Positions 9,450-19,126 of a stretch of DNA of 64,000 nt are shown piece after piece. Position numbers and translations under genes: made by a program. The number at the start of each line of letters is the position of its first letter. The first letter of the stretch is position 1. Source of the stretch: Pseudomonas extremorientalis. Lineage in GTDB: Bacteria > Pseudomonadota > Gammaproteobacteria > Pseudomonadales > Pseudomonadaceae. The notes beneath the pieces are model-generated. The model saw only the letters and a list, made by a program, of their open reading frames with translations, was not told where the DNA came from and did not search any database. The stretch spans positions 148,290 to 212,289 of the forward strand of contig NZ_MDGK01000003.1 in the NCBI RefSeq assembly GCF_001870465.1, given 5' to 3'.

Positions 9450-9944
9450 ATGCTGTTTGTCGTCATGCTCGGGGGTAAGCACCCGCGGGCGAAAATTGAA
9501 GTTCACGATGTGGTGTTTGCCGTGGCGGACACGCTGGAAGCAGCCTACCCGCAACTGCGTGCCGACTGGTTCGGCAGCCCCAAGGGCATGCATATCGACT
9601 CGTGGATGGCGGTGGATGGCGTCGACGGCTGGAAAGTCGAACTCAGCCCCCTGGCCCCTGCCGCCGGCGCACATCACCTGTACTTCATCAACCTGGGCGG
9701 TTACGAAGCCAACAGCTTTGGCGAGGCCCACCACTACCTCCTGGTGGCCGCCCGCAATAAGCAGGAGGCCACGAACAAGGGCAAGCAACAGATGCTGCGT
9801 CACTGGTCCCAGGCCCACACCGATGGGGTACTGGACATCGACGACTGCCTGCCCATCGACCTGGTGGACGGTCGTTATATCCACCTGGTGCAGGGACCGC
9901 ACCGACCGGTCATCCAGCAGAACGACTACATCGTCCTGACCTGA
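9450..9944 (+). CDS. DUF1543 domain protein
   Basis: This 164-residue protein of unknown function contains two similar halves. One starts MLFVVMLGGKHPRAKIEVHDVVF; the other, about residues 75-150, has HHLYFINLGGYEANSFGEAHHYLLVA. This doubled pattern of 'GG..., E.HD/E.HH..V' fits DUF1543. AGGAAG lies 8 bases upstream of the ATG. It stands alone, divergent from the aldo/keto reductase. No catalytic role is known to me. Confidence 0.85.
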   Translation: MLFVVMLGGKHPRAKIEVHDVVFAVADTLEAAYPQLRADWFGSPKGMHIDSWMAVDGVDGWKVELSPLAPAAGAHHLYFINLGGYEANSFGEAHHYLLVAARNKQEATNKGKQQMLRHWSQAHTDGVLDIDDCLPIDLVDGRYIHLVQGPHRPVIQQNDYIVLT

Positions 9945-10101
9945 ACCCTACCTGACAGTGCATGCGCAACTCATCGAATGGCTCCCCGTGGCGGCGCCAT
10001 GGCCTGTACCTGAGCCACTCGGTTAATCGAGTGGAACTTTGCCAGGAAATAACCGCCTGAATCCGGTAGGCTCACCTTTTTTATTCAAGGAGTTACTTCC
10101 C

Positions 10102-10383
10102 ATGGCCAAAGCCACCGCCCGTCACATCCTCGTTTCCACTGAAGACAAGTGCAACGAACTCAAGGCCCAAATCGAAGGCGGCGCCGATTTCGCAGAAGTC
10201 GCCAAAGCCAACTCCAGCTGCCCATCCAGCCGCCAAGGTGGTGACCTGGGTTCGTTCGGTCCAGGCCAGATGGTCAAGGAATTCGACACCGTCGTGTTCA
10301 GCGCCCCGGTCAACACCGTGCAAGGCCCGGTAAAGACCCAGTTCGGCTATCACCTGCTCGAAGTCACCAGCCGCCAGGACTGA
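10102..10383 (+). CDS. ppiC: Parvulin-type peptidyl-prolyl isomerase
   Basis: This single-domain rotamase of 93 residues has no signal peptide, so it is cytoplasmic. The ATG at 10102 has CAAGGAG upstream. Parvulin landmarks are ARHILVSTEDKCNEL at the start, the SSCPSSRQGGDLGSFGPGQMV loop as two adjoining parts (about residues 38-58), and the terminal FGYHLLEVTSR. A second, shorter copy of the same family is at 24695. A good hairpin follows the stop. Confidence 0.95.
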   Translation: MAKATARHILVSTEDKCNELKAQIEGGADFAEVAKANSSCPSSRQGGDLGSFGPGQMVKEFDTVVFSAPVNTVQGPVKTQFGYHLLEVTSRQD

Positions 10384-10407
10384 TCCCGTCTGTGCTGATG
10401 CAATAAA

Positions 10408-10435
10408 CAACGGCCCGCCTTTTGGTGGGCCGTTG
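10408..10435 (+). terminator. Terminator hairpin after ppiC
   Basis: CAACGGCCCGCC (10408-10419) and GGTGGGCCGTTG (10424-10435) pair over 12 positions with one G-T wobble, around a TTTT loop. No long U-run follows, so termination may be partial. Confidence 0.65.
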
Positions 10436-10513
10436 TGCATGTGATGACTGGCGACGCTCATGCCGTTAGCGTACAAATCCCTTTCCTTCTTCATACGGCG
10501 TTCAAGGCTGACA

Positions 10514-12373
10514 ATGCGATTGGCTTTTTCTTACTTCTTGAGCTCGTCCCTGGCACTGCTGCTGACCAGCACTGCCGTGATCGCGGCGCCTCAACCGTAC
10601 CTGACGGTGTATGGCGAACCGGCCAAGTACCCTGCCGGCTTTACCCATTTCGACTACGCCAACCCTGACGCCCCCAAGGGTGGCAGCCTGCGCCGCTCGG
10701 CCATCGAGATCGGACGCTTCGACCATGTATTGCCATATATCGACAAAGGCATCGGCGTGTCCCAGGTCGACGGCTGGCTCTACGCGCCCCTGGCCCAGCG
10801 TTCCCTGGACGAGCCCTACACGGTCTACGGCCTTGTCGCCGAAAAAATGGAGCGCGCCGACGACGGCCTGTCGCTACGCTTTTTCCTCAACCCCAAGGCG
10901 CGCTTTGCCGATGGCAAGCCGATCACCGCCGAAGACGTGCGCTACAGCTTCGACCTGCTGATGACCCAGGGCAGCCTGCGCTTTCGCACCCTGTTCGCCG
11001 ACGTCAAGCACGTCGAAGTCGAAGGCGAGCGCCAGGTACGTTTCGATTTCTCCAGCAATGAAAACCGTACCCTGCCCCTGGACATCGCTACCCTGCCCGT
11101 CTTCCCCGAGCACTGGTGGAAGACCCGCGACTTTGCCAACGGCGGTGGCTATGAAGCCCCCCTGGGCAGCGGTCCGTACAAAGTCAGCAAGATCGACTCC
11201 GGCAGTACCATCACCTTTACCCGTGATCCGAACTGGTGGGGCAAGGACTTGCCTGTCAGCCGTGGCCTGTACAACTTCGATCACCTGAGCCTGGAGTATT
11301 TCGGCGACACCGAAGTGGCCCGCCAAGTATTGCGCGGCGGCGCCTACGATTTCAACCGTGAGTTTTCCGCCACCGGGTATTCCATCGGCTACAACGGCCC
11401 GGCCCTGGATGACGGGCGCCTGCAACGTGCGCACCTGGCCAAGGAAATGCCGCAACCAGCCCAGGGTTATGTGTTCAACGTGCAAAAACCGATATTCAAG
11501 GACCGCCGCGTGCGCCAGGCCCTGGCAATGCTGTGGGATTTTGAATGGGCCAACCGGCAGATGATGCGCAATATGTACATCCGCCAGCAGAGTTACTTCT
11601 CCAACAGCCCGCTGGCCGCCAGCCAGCCGCCAACAAAAGAAGAGCTAGCGATTCTTGAACCCTTGCGTGGCCAGGTCCCCGACGAAGTGTTCAGCCAAGT
11701 GTTCAAGGCACCGGTCACCGATGGTAGCGGCATGATCCGCGACAAGCAGTTGCAAGCCCTGGGCCTGTTGGAAGAAGCAGGCTGGAAGCCAGAGGGTGAC
11801 AAATTGGTAAACGCCGAAGGCGAACCGCTGGAATTCACGTTCCTTAACACTCAGAACGGCCTCGAACGTCTGTTGTTACCGTACAAACGTAACCTCGCGC
11901 AGATCGGTATTACCCTCAATATCCGCCGTATCGACTCCTCGCAATATGTGAATCGGATCATGGCCAGGGATTACGACATGATCGTCATTGGTTTCCCCGT
12001 CACCACGTCACCGGGCATGGAGCTGTACAACTATTTCGGCTCGGCCGCCGCCTACGATCCAGGCGCCAACAACTACGCCGTACTCAAGGACCCCGCCGTC
12101 GACAGCCTGATCAAGGGCCTGGTCAAGGCCGACACCCAGGCGCAGATGCTCACCTACGCCCACGCGCTGGACCGGGTGCTGCAATGGAATTACCTGTGGA
12201 TCCCCAATTACTACCCGCCCGGCACGTCCGCTGCATGGTGGAACCGTTTCGGCCGCCCGGCCATCGAGGCAAAGAACGACGAAGCCCTGGAAACCTGGTG
12301 GGAAATCAGCCCCACGCCGCTGACGAATGAGCAAATGAATGCCGAGCTGAAAAAACGCGGAGGTGCGCACTGA
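10514..12373 (+). CDS. yejA: Periplasmic peptide-binding protein of YejA type
   Basis: This solute-binding protein belongs to an oligopeptide/microcin C-type ABC importer. From the ATG at 10514 it has 619 residues. It starts with a signal peptide ([20 protein letters not shown], cleaved near AVIAA-PQP), followed by the family landmarks [24 protein letters not shown] read in two parts. The SBP-5 core ([16 protein letters not shown]) comes next. An in-frame ATG at 10460 would spoil the signal peptide. The stop overlaps the yejB start (TGATG). Confidence 0.9.
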   Translation: MRLAFSYFLSSSLALLLTSTAVIAAPQPYLTVYGEPAKYPAGFTHFDYANPDAPKGGSLRRSAIEIGRFDHVLPYIDKGIGVSQVDGWLYAPLAQRSLDEPYTVYGLVAEKMERADDGLSLRFFLNPKARFADGKPITAEDVRYSFDLLMTQGSLRFRTLFADVKHVEVEGERQVRFDFSSNENRTLPLDIATLPVFPEHWWKTRDFANGGGYEAPLGSGPYKVSKIDSGSTITFTRDPNWWGKDLPVSRGLYNFDHLSLEYFGDTEVARQVLRGGAYDFNREFSATGYSIGYNGPALDDGRLQRAHLAKEMPQPAQGYVFNVQKPIFKDRRVRQALAMLWDFEWANRQMMRNMYIRQQSYFSNSPLAASQPPTKEELAILEPLRGQVPDEVFSQVFKAPVTDGSGMIRDKQLQALGLLEEAGWKPEGDKLVNAEGEPLEFTFLNTQNGLERLLLPYKRNLAQIGITLNIRRIDSSQYVNRIMARDYDMIVIGFPVTTSPGMELYNYFGSAAAYDPGANNYAVLKDPAVDSLIKGLVKADTQAQMLTYAHALDRVLQWNYLWIPNYYPPGTSAAWWNRFGRPAIEAKNDEALETWWEISPTPLTNEQMNAELKKRGGAH

Positions 12374-13434
12374 TGTTTGCCTATATCGTGCGGCGCCTGC
12401 TGCTGATCATCCCGACGCTGGTGATCATCCTGCTGGTGAATTTCGTGATCGTGCAGGCCGCTCCCGGCGGCCCGGTGGAACAAGCCATCGCCCATCTGCA
12501 AGGGATCGGCGGCGGCGGCGTCGGCGGTTCCTCCGGTGAAGGCATCAGCAGCGGCTCCCGCGCCAGCCGTGGCCTGGACCCGAAGCTGATCGCTGACATC
12601 GAGAAACAGTATGGCTTCGACAAACCCGCGCCGGAACGCCTGTGGCTGATGCTCAAGAGCTATGCCCAGTTGGACTTCGGCAACAGCTTCTTTCGCGGCA
12701 AGACGGTGATCGAGCTGATCCTGGAAAAAATGCCCGTGACCATCTCCCTCGGCCTGTGGGCCACGTTGATCACCTACCTGGTGTCGATTCCCCTGGGGAT
12801 TCGCAAGGCGGTGCGCCACGGCAGTAGCTTCGACGTGTGGAGCAGCACCGCGATTGTCGTCGGCTATGCGATGCCGGCATTCCTGTTCGCGATGTTCCTG
12901 ATCGTAGTGTTTGCCGGTGGTACATCGTTGAGCTGGTTTCCGGTGCGCGGTCTGGTGTCGGAAAACTTCGAAGAGCTGAGCACCGTGGGCAAGGTCGCCG
13001 ATTACTTCTGGCATCTGGTATTGCCGGTCACCTCGCTGGTGATCGGCGGGTTTGCCACGCTGACCATCCTCACCAAGAACTCGTTCCTCAATGAAATCAC
13101 GCGCCAGTACGTGGTGACCGCCCGCGCCAAGGGCTTGAGCGAACGACGCGTGCTCTACGGGCATGTGTTCCGCAATGCGATGTTGCTGGTGATCTCCGGA
13201 ATTCCCCAGGCCTTTATTGCCGTGTTCTTTGCCGGTTCGCTGCTGATCGAGGTGATTTTCTCCCTCGACGGCCTGGGCCGCATGAGCTACGAGGCGGCTG
13301 TGTCCCGGGACTACCCTGTGGTATTCGGTTCGCTGTTCATCTTCACCTTGTTCGGCCTCTTGATAAAACTCATCGGTGACCTCTGCTACACCCTGGTGGA
13401 CCCGCGTATCGACTTCGCCGCGAGGAACGCTTGA
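12373..13434 (+). CDS. yejB: Peptide ABC transporter permease YejB
   Basis: This inner-membrane permease has 353 residues. There is an N-terminal membrane helix ([20 protein letters not shown]), a long periplasmic loop with a glycine-rich stretch ([12 protein letters not shown], about residues 48-60), then five more hydrophobic segments. The EAA loop is at [21 protein letters not shown] (residues about 237-257, as two pieces). It overlaps both neighbours by one to three bases, so yejABEF is one translationally coupled operon. Confidence 0.93.
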   Translation: MFAYIVRRLLLIIPTLVIILLVNFVIVQAAPGGPVEQAIAHLQGIGGGGVGGSSGEGISSGSRASRGLDPKLIADIEKQYGFDKPAPERLWLMLKSYAQLDFGNSFFRGKTVIELILEKMPVTISLGLWATLITYLVSIPLGIRKAVRHGSSFDVWSSTAIVVGYAMPAFLFAMFLIVVFAGGTSLSWFPVRGLVSENFEELSTVGKVADYFWHLVLPVTSLVIGGFATLTILTKNSFLNEITRQYVVTARAKGLSERRVLYGHVFRNAMLLVISGIPQAFIAVFFAGSLLIEVIFSLDGLGRMSYEAAVSRDYPVVFGSLFIFTLFGLLIKLIGDLCYTLVDPRIDFAARNA

Positions 13435-14456
13435 TGCTTAACCTGTCTCCCGTGGCCCGTCGGCGTTTCGAGCGCTTCAAGAAAAACCGCCGCGGCTGGT
13501 GGTCGCTGTGGCTGTTTATCGGCCTGTTTATCCTGACCCTGGGCGGCGAGTTGATCGCCAATGACAAACCCTTGGTGCTGAGTTTCAAGAACGAGCTGTA
13601 TTTTCCGGTGTTCAAGCGCTACACCGAGCAACAGTTCGGCGGCCAGTTGCCGTTCCAGGCTGACTATCGCAGTGACTACGTGCAAAAGCTGATCGAGCAG
13701 GACGGCGGCTGGATGCTGTTCCCGCCGATTCCGTTCAGCGACGACACGCCCAACTACGAGCTGACCCGGCCTGCCCCCAGCCCGCCTTCGACGGTGAACT
13801 GGCTGGGCACCGATGACCAGTCGCGGGATGTACTGGCGCGGGTGATCTTTGGCGCCCGGGTATCGATCCTGTTTGCGCTGGCGCTCACCGCGATCAGCGC
13901 AGCCATCGGCATTGCCGCCGGCGCATTGCAGGGCTATTACGGCGGTTGGGTGGACCTGATCGGCCAGCGCGTGCTGGAGGTGTGGTCCGGATTGCCGGTG
14001 CTGTACCTGCTGATCATCCTGTCGGGTTTTGTGGAGCCGAATTTCTGGTGGCTGCTGGGGATCATGGCGCTGTTTTCCTGGCTGGCCCTGGTGGATGTGG
14101 TGCGCGCCGAGTTCCTGCGCGGGCGCAACCTGGAATACGTCAAGGCCGCACGGGCGCTGGGCCTGGGCGATGGCAAAATCATCCGGCGGCATATCCTGCC
14201 CAACGCCATGACGGCGACCTTGAGTTACCTGCCGTTCATCCTGACCGGTGCGATTTCGACGCTGAGCGCGCTGGACTTTCTCGGTTTCGGCATGCCGGCA
14301 GGCAGCGCGTCCCTGGGTGAGCTGATCGCCCAGGGCAAGCAGAACCTGCAAGCGCCGTGGCTGGGCCTGACAGCGTTTTTCACCCTGGCGCTGATCCTGT
14401 CGCTGCTGGTCTTTATCGGCGAGGCATTGCGTGATGCCTTCGACCCACGCTCATGA
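13434..14456 (+). CDS. yejE: Peptide ABC transporter permease YejE
   Basis: This is the second permease, 340 residues from the ATG at 13434, which shares bases with the yejB stop. A TTG three bases earlier is a less likely start. Typical YejE features are the N-terminal RRRFERFKKNRRGWWSLW, a long periplasmic domain containing NWLGTDDQSRDVLARVIFG, and the EAA loop near EYVKAARALGLGDGKII. There are six predicted membrane segments. Confidence 0.93.
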   Translation: MLNLSPVARRRFERFKKNRRGWWSLWLFIGLFILTLGGELIANDKPLVLSFKNELYFPVFKRYTEQQFGGQLPFQADYRSDYVQKLIEQDGGWMLFPPIPFSDDTPNYELTRPAPSPPSTVNWLGTDDQSRDVLARVIFGARVSILFALALTAISAAIGIAAGALQGYYGGWVDLIGQRVLEVWSGLPVLYLLIILSGFVEPNFWWLLGIMALFSWLALVDVVRAEFLRGRNLEYVKAARALGLGDGKIIRRHILPNAMTATLSYLPFILTGAISTLSALDFLGFGMPAGSASLGELIAQGKQNLQAPWLGLTAFFTLALILSLLVFIGEALRDAFDPRS

Positions 14457-14466
14457 GTGACTGCCT

Positions 14467-16041
14467 ATGAACCTGATCGAAATCCGCGACCTCAGCGTCG
14501 CGTTCAGTGGCCAGACCGTGGTGCGCAACCTGTGCGTGGACGTACGCCCCGGCGAGTGTTTGGCACTGGTGGGCGAGTCGGGCTCGGGCAAGTCGGTGAC
14601 GGCCCACTCGATCCTGCAACTGCTGCCCGAGGCCGGTACTCAAACCACCGGTTCCATCAAGTACCGTGGCCAGGAACTGGTCGGCGCTTCAGCCGCCACC
14701 TTGCAGAAGCTGCGTGGCAACCGCATTGCCATGATCTTCCAGGAGCCGATGACCTCGCTCAACCCGTTGCACAGCATCGAAAAGCAGATCGGCGAAACCC
14801 TGCTGCTGCACAAGGGCCTGGGCGGCAAGGCGGCGCAGGCGCGCATCCTGGAACTGCTCGAACTGGTGGGCATCCAGAAGCCCCAGGAACGCCTCAAGGC
14901 TTATCCGCACCAGCTCTCCGGTGGTCAGCGCCAACGGGTGATGATCGCCATGGCCCTGGCCTGCGAACCGGAACTGCTGATCGCCGACGAACCCACCACC
15001 GCCCTGGACGTGACGGTACAGCGCAAGATCCTGCTGCTGCTCAAGTCCCTGCAACAACGCCTGGGCATGTCCCTGCTGCTGATCAGCCACGACCTCAACC
15101 TGGTGCGCAGCATTGCCCAGCGCGTGTGTGTGATGCGTGCCGGTGAAATCGTCGAGCAAGCCGACTGCCAGACACTGTTCAACGCGCCGCAGCACCCCTA
15201 CAGCCGCCTGCTGCTGGATGCAGAGCCGGCCGGCGATGCGCTGTGCAGCGATGCACGCGAGACGGTATTGCAGGTGGATGACCTGACCGTGCAATTCCCC
15301 CTCGGCGGTGGTTTGTTCCGGCGCAAGACTTACTTGCGGGCGGTGGATGGCATCAGCCTGAGCGTGCAGCGCGGCAAGACCCTGGGGATTGTCGGCGAGT
15401 CCGGCTCGGGCAAGTCCACCCTGGGCCAGGCGATTTTGCGGCTTCTTGATTCCACGGGCAGCATCCGCTTCCAGGGTGAAGCCCTCGACCCGCTGAACCA
15501 TAAGCAGATGCGCCCATGGCGCAAGCAGATGCAGGTGGTGTTCCAGGACCCCTACGGCAGCCTCAGCCCGCGCATGACCGTGGAGCAGATCATCAGCGAA
15601 GGCCTGGAGGTGCACGCACCGTGCAGCCTGGCCGACCGCGATGCACAGGTGGTGCAGGTGCTCAAGGACGTGGGCCTCGATCCCGCCAGCCGCCATCGCT
15701 ACCCCCATGAGTTCTCCGGTGGTCAGCGCCAACGCATCGCCATCGCCCGCGCCCTGGTGCTCAAGCCGGCGCTGATGTTGCTCGACGAACCGACCTCGGC
15801 CCTCGACCGCACCGTGCAGAAACAAGTGGTGGCGCTGCTGCGTGAGTTGCAGGAGAAATACGGCCTGACCTACCTGTTTATCAGCCACGACCTGGCCGTG
15901 GTGCGTGCCATGGCCCATGACATGATCGTGATCAAGGATGGCAAGGTGGTGGAGGCCGGCGCGAGCCACCAGGTGTTTGATGCACCGCAGCATCCTTACA
16001 CCCAAGAGCTGCTGGCGGCGGCGTGCGGGCTGTCGTCATGA
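14467..16041 (+). CDS. yejF: Peptide ABC transporter ATPase YejF (fused double NBD)
   Basis: A 524-residue ATPase with two nucleotide-binding domains powers the YejBE channel. NBD1 has Walker [11 protein letters not shown] and signature [18 protein letters not shown]2 has [15 protein letters not shown] and [15 protein letters not shown]. Both Walker B motifs are intact ([12 protein letters not shown] and [12 protein letters not shown]). Each half ends with the oligopeptide-type PQHPYS/T segment. The stop codon overlaps the start of the downstream regulator. Confidence 0.95.
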   Translation: MNLIEIRDLSVAFSGQTVVRNLCVDVRPGECLALVGESGSGKSVTAHSILQLLPEAGTQTTGSIKYRGQELVGASAATLQKLRGNRIAMIFQEPMTSLNPLHSIEKQIGETLLLHKGLGGKAAQARILELLELVGIQKPQERLKAYPHQLSGGQRQRVMIAMALACEPELLIADEPTTALDVTVQRKILLLLKSLQQRLGMSLLLISHDLNLVRSIAQRVCVMRAGEIVEQADCQTLFNAPQHPYSRLLLDAEPAGDALCSDARETVLQVDDLTVQFPLGGGLFRRKTYLRAVDGISLSVQRGKTLGIVGESGSGKSTLGQAILRLLDSTGSIRFQGEALDPLNHKQMRPWRKQMQVVFQDPYGSLSPRMTVEQIISEGLEVHAPCSLADRDAQVVQVLKDVGLDPASRHRYPHEFSGGQRQRIAIARALVLKPALMLLDEPTSALDRTVQKQVVALLRELQEKYGLTYLFISHDLAVVRAMAHDMIVIKDGKVVEAGASHQVFDAPQHPYTQELLAAACGLSS

Positions 16042-17432
16042 GTACCAGCCTCACGGATTACCAACAGGTTCGCGGCCTGGCTATCCAGTCGCTGTTCGAG
16101 ATCATCGAGCAGTCCAGCGAAGGCACGGTGATTGTCGACCGCGACGCCAATATCGTGTGGATGAACGAGCGCTACGCCAAGCGCTTTGGCCTCAAGAGCG
16201 CCGACGAGGCCATCGGCCAGCCGTGCGAGCAGGTGATCTCCAACAGCCTGCTGCGCCAGGTGGTACGCAATGACCAGCCCATATTGCTGGACATCCAGGA
16301 CACGCCCAAGGGCCCGTTGGTGGTGATGCGCTTGCCGATCCACAACGACGCCGGTGCGGTGATCGGTGCGATCGGCTTTGCCTTGTTTGATGAACTGCGC
16401 AACCTGTCGCCACTGATTGAGCGCTACCTGAGCATGCAGCAAGAACTGGCGTCGACGCGCTCCTTGCTGCGCTCGCGGCAGAGCAAATACAACTTCGCGC
16501 ATTTTATCGGCACCAGCGCCGCCAGCCTCGAAGTGAAACGCCGGGCGCGGCGCAGTGCCAGCGCCGAATCGCCCGTGTTGCTGCTGGGCGAAACCGGTAC
16601 CGGCAAGGAGCTGCTGGCCCAGGCGATTCATGGCGCGTCCAGCCGCGCGCACAAGGCCTTTGTCAGCATCAACAGCGCGGCGATTCCCGCTGACCTGCTG
16701 GAAGCCGAGTTCTTCGGCACCGCACCGGGCGCGTTTACCGGCGCCGACCGCAAGGGCCGCCCCGGCAAGTTCCAGATCGCCCAGGGCGGCACGCTGTTCC
16801 TCGACGAAATCGGTGACATGCCCCTGCCCTTGCAAAGCAAACTGCTGCGCGTGTTGCAGGAAAAGGAATTCGAGCCGGTGGGTTCCAATGAGATGCTGCA
16901 CAGCGATGTGCGGGTGATCGCCGCCACCTCCATGGACCTGGAGGCGGCGATCAAGCGCGGCGAGTTCCGCGCGGACTTGTATTACCGGCTGAATGTGCTG
17001 CCAATCCAGGTGCCGCCGTTGCGTGAGCGGCTGGAGGATATTCCGGCGTTGAGCGAGGCGATCCTGGAGGAACTGCGCAGCCAGCATGAACTGGACCGCG
17101 AGGCCCTGGCACTGCTGGCGCAGCATGCGTGGCCGGGGAACATCCGTGAGTTGCGCAATGTGCTGGAACGGGCGGCGTTGCTCAGTGATGACCTGGTGTT
17201 GAATGCCGGGGAGATTCGGGCGGCGATTGGCACCTTTACCCCCGTGGAGCGTGGGAGTGCCGTCGCGACAGTCGAGGGCGAAAGCTTCAGTGCGGCGCGG
17301 GAGCGGTTTGATCGGCAGATCATCGCGGCGGCATTGAGCGCGTGCGAGGGAAATGTGGTGGAAGCGGCCAAGCGGTTGGGGCTTGGGCGGTCGACGCTGT
17401 ACAAGAAGATGGTGGCGTTGGGTATCAACTGA
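16038..17432 (+). CDS. hbcR: Sigma-54-dependent activator with PAS domain, HbcR-like
   Basis: This enhancer-binding protein of 464 residues starts at the ATG overlapping the yejF stop (ATGA). It has an N-terminal PAS domain (about residues 15-130, GTVIVDRDANIVWMNERYA). The AAA+ domain carries Walker A GETGTGKE, the sigma-54-contacting GAFTGA loop and LFLDEIGD. A Fis-type helix-turn-helix lies at the end (EAAKRLGLGRSTLYKKM). The GntP permease, 3-hydroxybutyrate dehydrogenase and acetoacetyl-CoA synthetase follow, matching the locus of P. aeruginosa HbcR. The symbol rests on that context and was not confirmed by alignment. Confidence 0.85.
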   Translation: MSTSLTDYQQVRGLAIQSLFEIIEQSSEGTVIVDRDANIVWMNERYAKRFGLKSADEAIGQPCEQVISNSLLRQVVRNDQPILLDIQDTPKGPLVVMRLPIHNDAGAVIGAIGFALFDELRNLSPLIERYLSMQQELASTRSLLRSRQSKYNFAHFIGTSAASLEVKRRARRSASAESPVLLLGETGTGKELLAQAIHGASSRAHKAFVSINSAAIPADLLEAEFFGTAPGAFTGADRKGRPGKFQIAQGGTLFLDEIGDMPLPLQSKLLRVLQEKEFEPVGSNEMLHSDVRVIAATSMDLEAAIKRGEFRADLYYRLNVLPIQVPPLRERLEDIPALSEAILEELRSQHELDREALALLAQHAWPGNIRELRNVLERAALLSDDLVLNAGEIRAAIGTFTPVERGSAVATVEGESFSAARERFDRQIIAAALSACEGNVVEAAKRLGLGRSTLYKKMVALGIN

Positions 17433-17440
17433 TCTCCAAA

Positions 17441-17467
17441 CAGAGACACGAATTTCAATACAGAGAC
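17441..17467. promoter_or_regulatory. Tandem CAGAGAC motifs, candidate activator (UAS) sites
   Basis: CAGAGAC occurs at 17441-17447 and 17461-17467, exactly 20 bases (about two helical turns) apart, just after the hbcR stop. A related inverted repeat, GTCTC-N6-GAGAC, lies at 17578-17593. Distance to the -24/-12 promoter at 17656 is about 60 to 210 bases, suitable for an enhancer-binding protein. Confidence 0.4.
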
Positions 17468-17475
17468 TAGCTAAT

Positions 17476-17562
17476 GTGGGAGGGGGCTTGCCCCCGATGG
17501 TGGTGCTTCAGCTGGCTATTGGTTGGCTGACACACTGCCATCGGGGGCAAGCCCCCTCCCAC
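17476..17562. repeat. REPIN (two inverted REP sequences)
   Basis: GTGGGAGGGGGCTTGC at 17476 and its reverse complement ending at 17562 enclose a hairpin-forming spacer. This is the typical P. fluorescens-group REPIN arrangement. It lies between the two candidate activator-site groups. Confidence 0.9.
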
Positions 17563-17577
17563 ACTTGTTTGTCACTT

Positions 17578-17593
17578 GTCTCAAGTTAGAGAC
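17578..17593. promoter_or_regulatory. Inverted repeat GTCTC-N6-GAGAC, candidate activator site
   Basis: GTCTC (17578-17582) and GAGAC (17589-17593) form a dyad. The right arm matches the AGAGAC motif repeated at 17441 and 17461. The dyad is centred about 80 bases upstream of the -24 element. Confidence 0.4.
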
Positions 17594-17655
17594 CACATTC
17601 AAAGAAGCACGCCAAATACAGAAAATTACTGTTTAATTTCAACAAGTTAAGAACA

Positions 17656-17670
17656 TGGCACATATCTCGC
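17656..17670 (+). promoter_or_regulatory. Sigma-54 promoter of the hydroxybutyrate operon
   Basis: TGGCACATATCTCGC has GG (17657-17658) and GC (17669-17670) exactly ten bases apart and a perfect TGGCAC. The -12 element is TCGC rather than TTGC. The predicted start near 17682 leaves a 46-base leader before gntP. A GAFTGA-type activator gene lies immediately upstream. Confidence 0.75.
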
Positions 17671-17727
17671 TATAGCCCTCTCCTAAAGCAACACCCCACA
17701 ACAATAACAATCCGATGGAGACACACC

Positions 17728-19119
17728 ATGAGTGTGATCATTGCCCTGGCAGCCCTGGCGCTGCTGATGCTGGCGGCCTACCGTGGCTATAGCGTTATCC
17801 TGTTTGCCCCCATCGCCGCCCTCGGCGCTGTCCTGCTCACCGACCCGTCCGCCGTCGCACCTGCCTTTACCGGGGTGTTCATGGAGAAGATGGTCGGCTT
17901 TATCAAGCTGTATTTCCCGGTGTTCCTGCTCGGTGCAGTGTTCGGCAAGCTGATCGAGCTGTCGGGCTTCTCGCGCTCGATTGTGGCGGCGGCCATTCGT
18001 TTGCTCGGCACGCGCCAGGCGATGCTGGTGATCGTGCTGGTCTGCGCCCTGCTCACCTACGGCGGCGTATCGCTGTTCGTGGTGGTGTTTGCGGTGTATC
18101 CGTTTGCAGCGGAGATGTTCCGCCAAAGCAATATTCCCAAGCGCCTGATCCCGGCCACCATCGCCCTCGGTGCGTTTTCGTTCACCATGGACGCCTTGCC
18201 CGGCACCCCGCAGATCCAGAACATCATCCCCAGCACCTTCTTCAACACCACCGCCTGGGCCGCGCCGTGGCTGGGTTTGATCGGCACGATCTTCGTGTTC
18301 TGCGCCGGCATGCTCTACCTGGCACGCCAGCGCAACAAGGCGCAGCGTGCCGGTGAAGGCTATGGCACGGAGCTGCGCAACGAGCCGGAAACCGCCGAGG
18401 ACCTGACCCTGCCCAATCCCTGGATCGCGCTGTCGCCACTGATCCTGGTCGGCGTGATGAACCTGTTGTTCACCCACTGGATCCCGCAGTGGTACGGCAA
18501 GACCCACAGCCTCAGCCTGCCCGGCATGAGTGCGCCGGTGACCACCGAAATCGCCAAGCTCACCGCGATCTGGGCGGTACAGGCGGCGTTGCTGGTGGGG
18601 ATCATCTTGGTGCTGGTGTTCGGCTTCTCGGCGATCAAGAGCAAGCTGGCCGAAGGTAGCAAAAGCGCGGTCAGCGGTGCGCTGCTGGCGGCGATGAACA
18701 CCGCCTCTGAATATGGCTTTGGCGCGGTGATCGCCTCGCTGCCGGGCTTCCTGGTGCTGGCCGACTGGCTCAAGGGCATTCCCAACCCGCTGGTCAATGA
18801 AGCGATCACCGTGACCCTGCTGGCCGGTATCACCGGTTCCGCGTCGGGCGGCATGAGCATCGCCCTGGCGGCGATGTCCGAGAGCTTTATTTCAGCGGCC
18901 CATGCGGCCAATATCCCCCTTGAAGTGCTGCACCGCGTCGCGGCCATGGCCAGCGGCGGCATGGACACCCTGCCCCACAACGGCGCGGTGATCACGCTGC
19001 TGGCGGTCACCGGCCTGACCCACCGCGAAGCCTACAAGGACATTTTCGGCATCACGCTCATCAAGACCCTCGCGGTGTTCGTGGTGATCGGTACTTTCTA
19101 CGCCACCGGCATTGTGTGA
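17728..19119 (+). CDS. GntP-family permease, probable hydroxybutyrate importer
   Basis: This inner-membrane permease has 463 residues and about 12 hydrophobic segments. GGAG precedes the ATG. Family landmarks include the ALAALALLMLAAYRGYSVI start, LLTYGGVSLFVVVFAVYPFA (about residues 110-130) and the GASGGM-like SASGGMSIALAAM (about 372-384). GntP members carry gluconate and other organic acids. The 3-hydroxybutyrate dehydrogenase 7 bases downstream and the synthetase after it point to 3-hydroxybutyrate or acetoacetate as substrate. Confidence 0.88.
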   Translation: MSVIIALAALALLMLAAYRGYSVILFAPIAALGAVLLTDPSAVAPAFTGVFMEKMVGFIKLYFPVFLLGAVFGKLIELSGFSRSIVAAAIRLLGTRQAMLVIVLVCALLTYGGVSLFVVVFAVYPFAAEMFRQSNIPKRLIPATIALGAFSFTMDALPGTPQIQNIIPSTFFNTTAWAAPWLGLIGTIFVFCAGMLYLARQRNKAQRAGEGYGTELRNEPETAEDLTLPNPWIALSPLILVGVMNLLFTHWIPQWYGKTHSLSLPGMSAPVTTEIAKLTAIWAVQAALLVGIILVLVFGFSAIKSKLAEGSKSAVSGALLAAMNTASEYGFGAVIASLPGFLVLADWLKGIPNPLVNEAITVTLLAGITGSASGGMSIALAAMSESFISAAHAANIPLEVLHRVAAMASGGMDTLPHNGAVITLLAVTGLTHREAYKDIFGITLIKTLAVFVVIGTFYATGIV

Positions 19120-19126
19120 GGTTTCC

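Noticed and set aside
14689..16005. 438-codon open frame opposite yejF
   Set aside because: It is antisense to both intact ATPase domains and has no ribosome site or domain.
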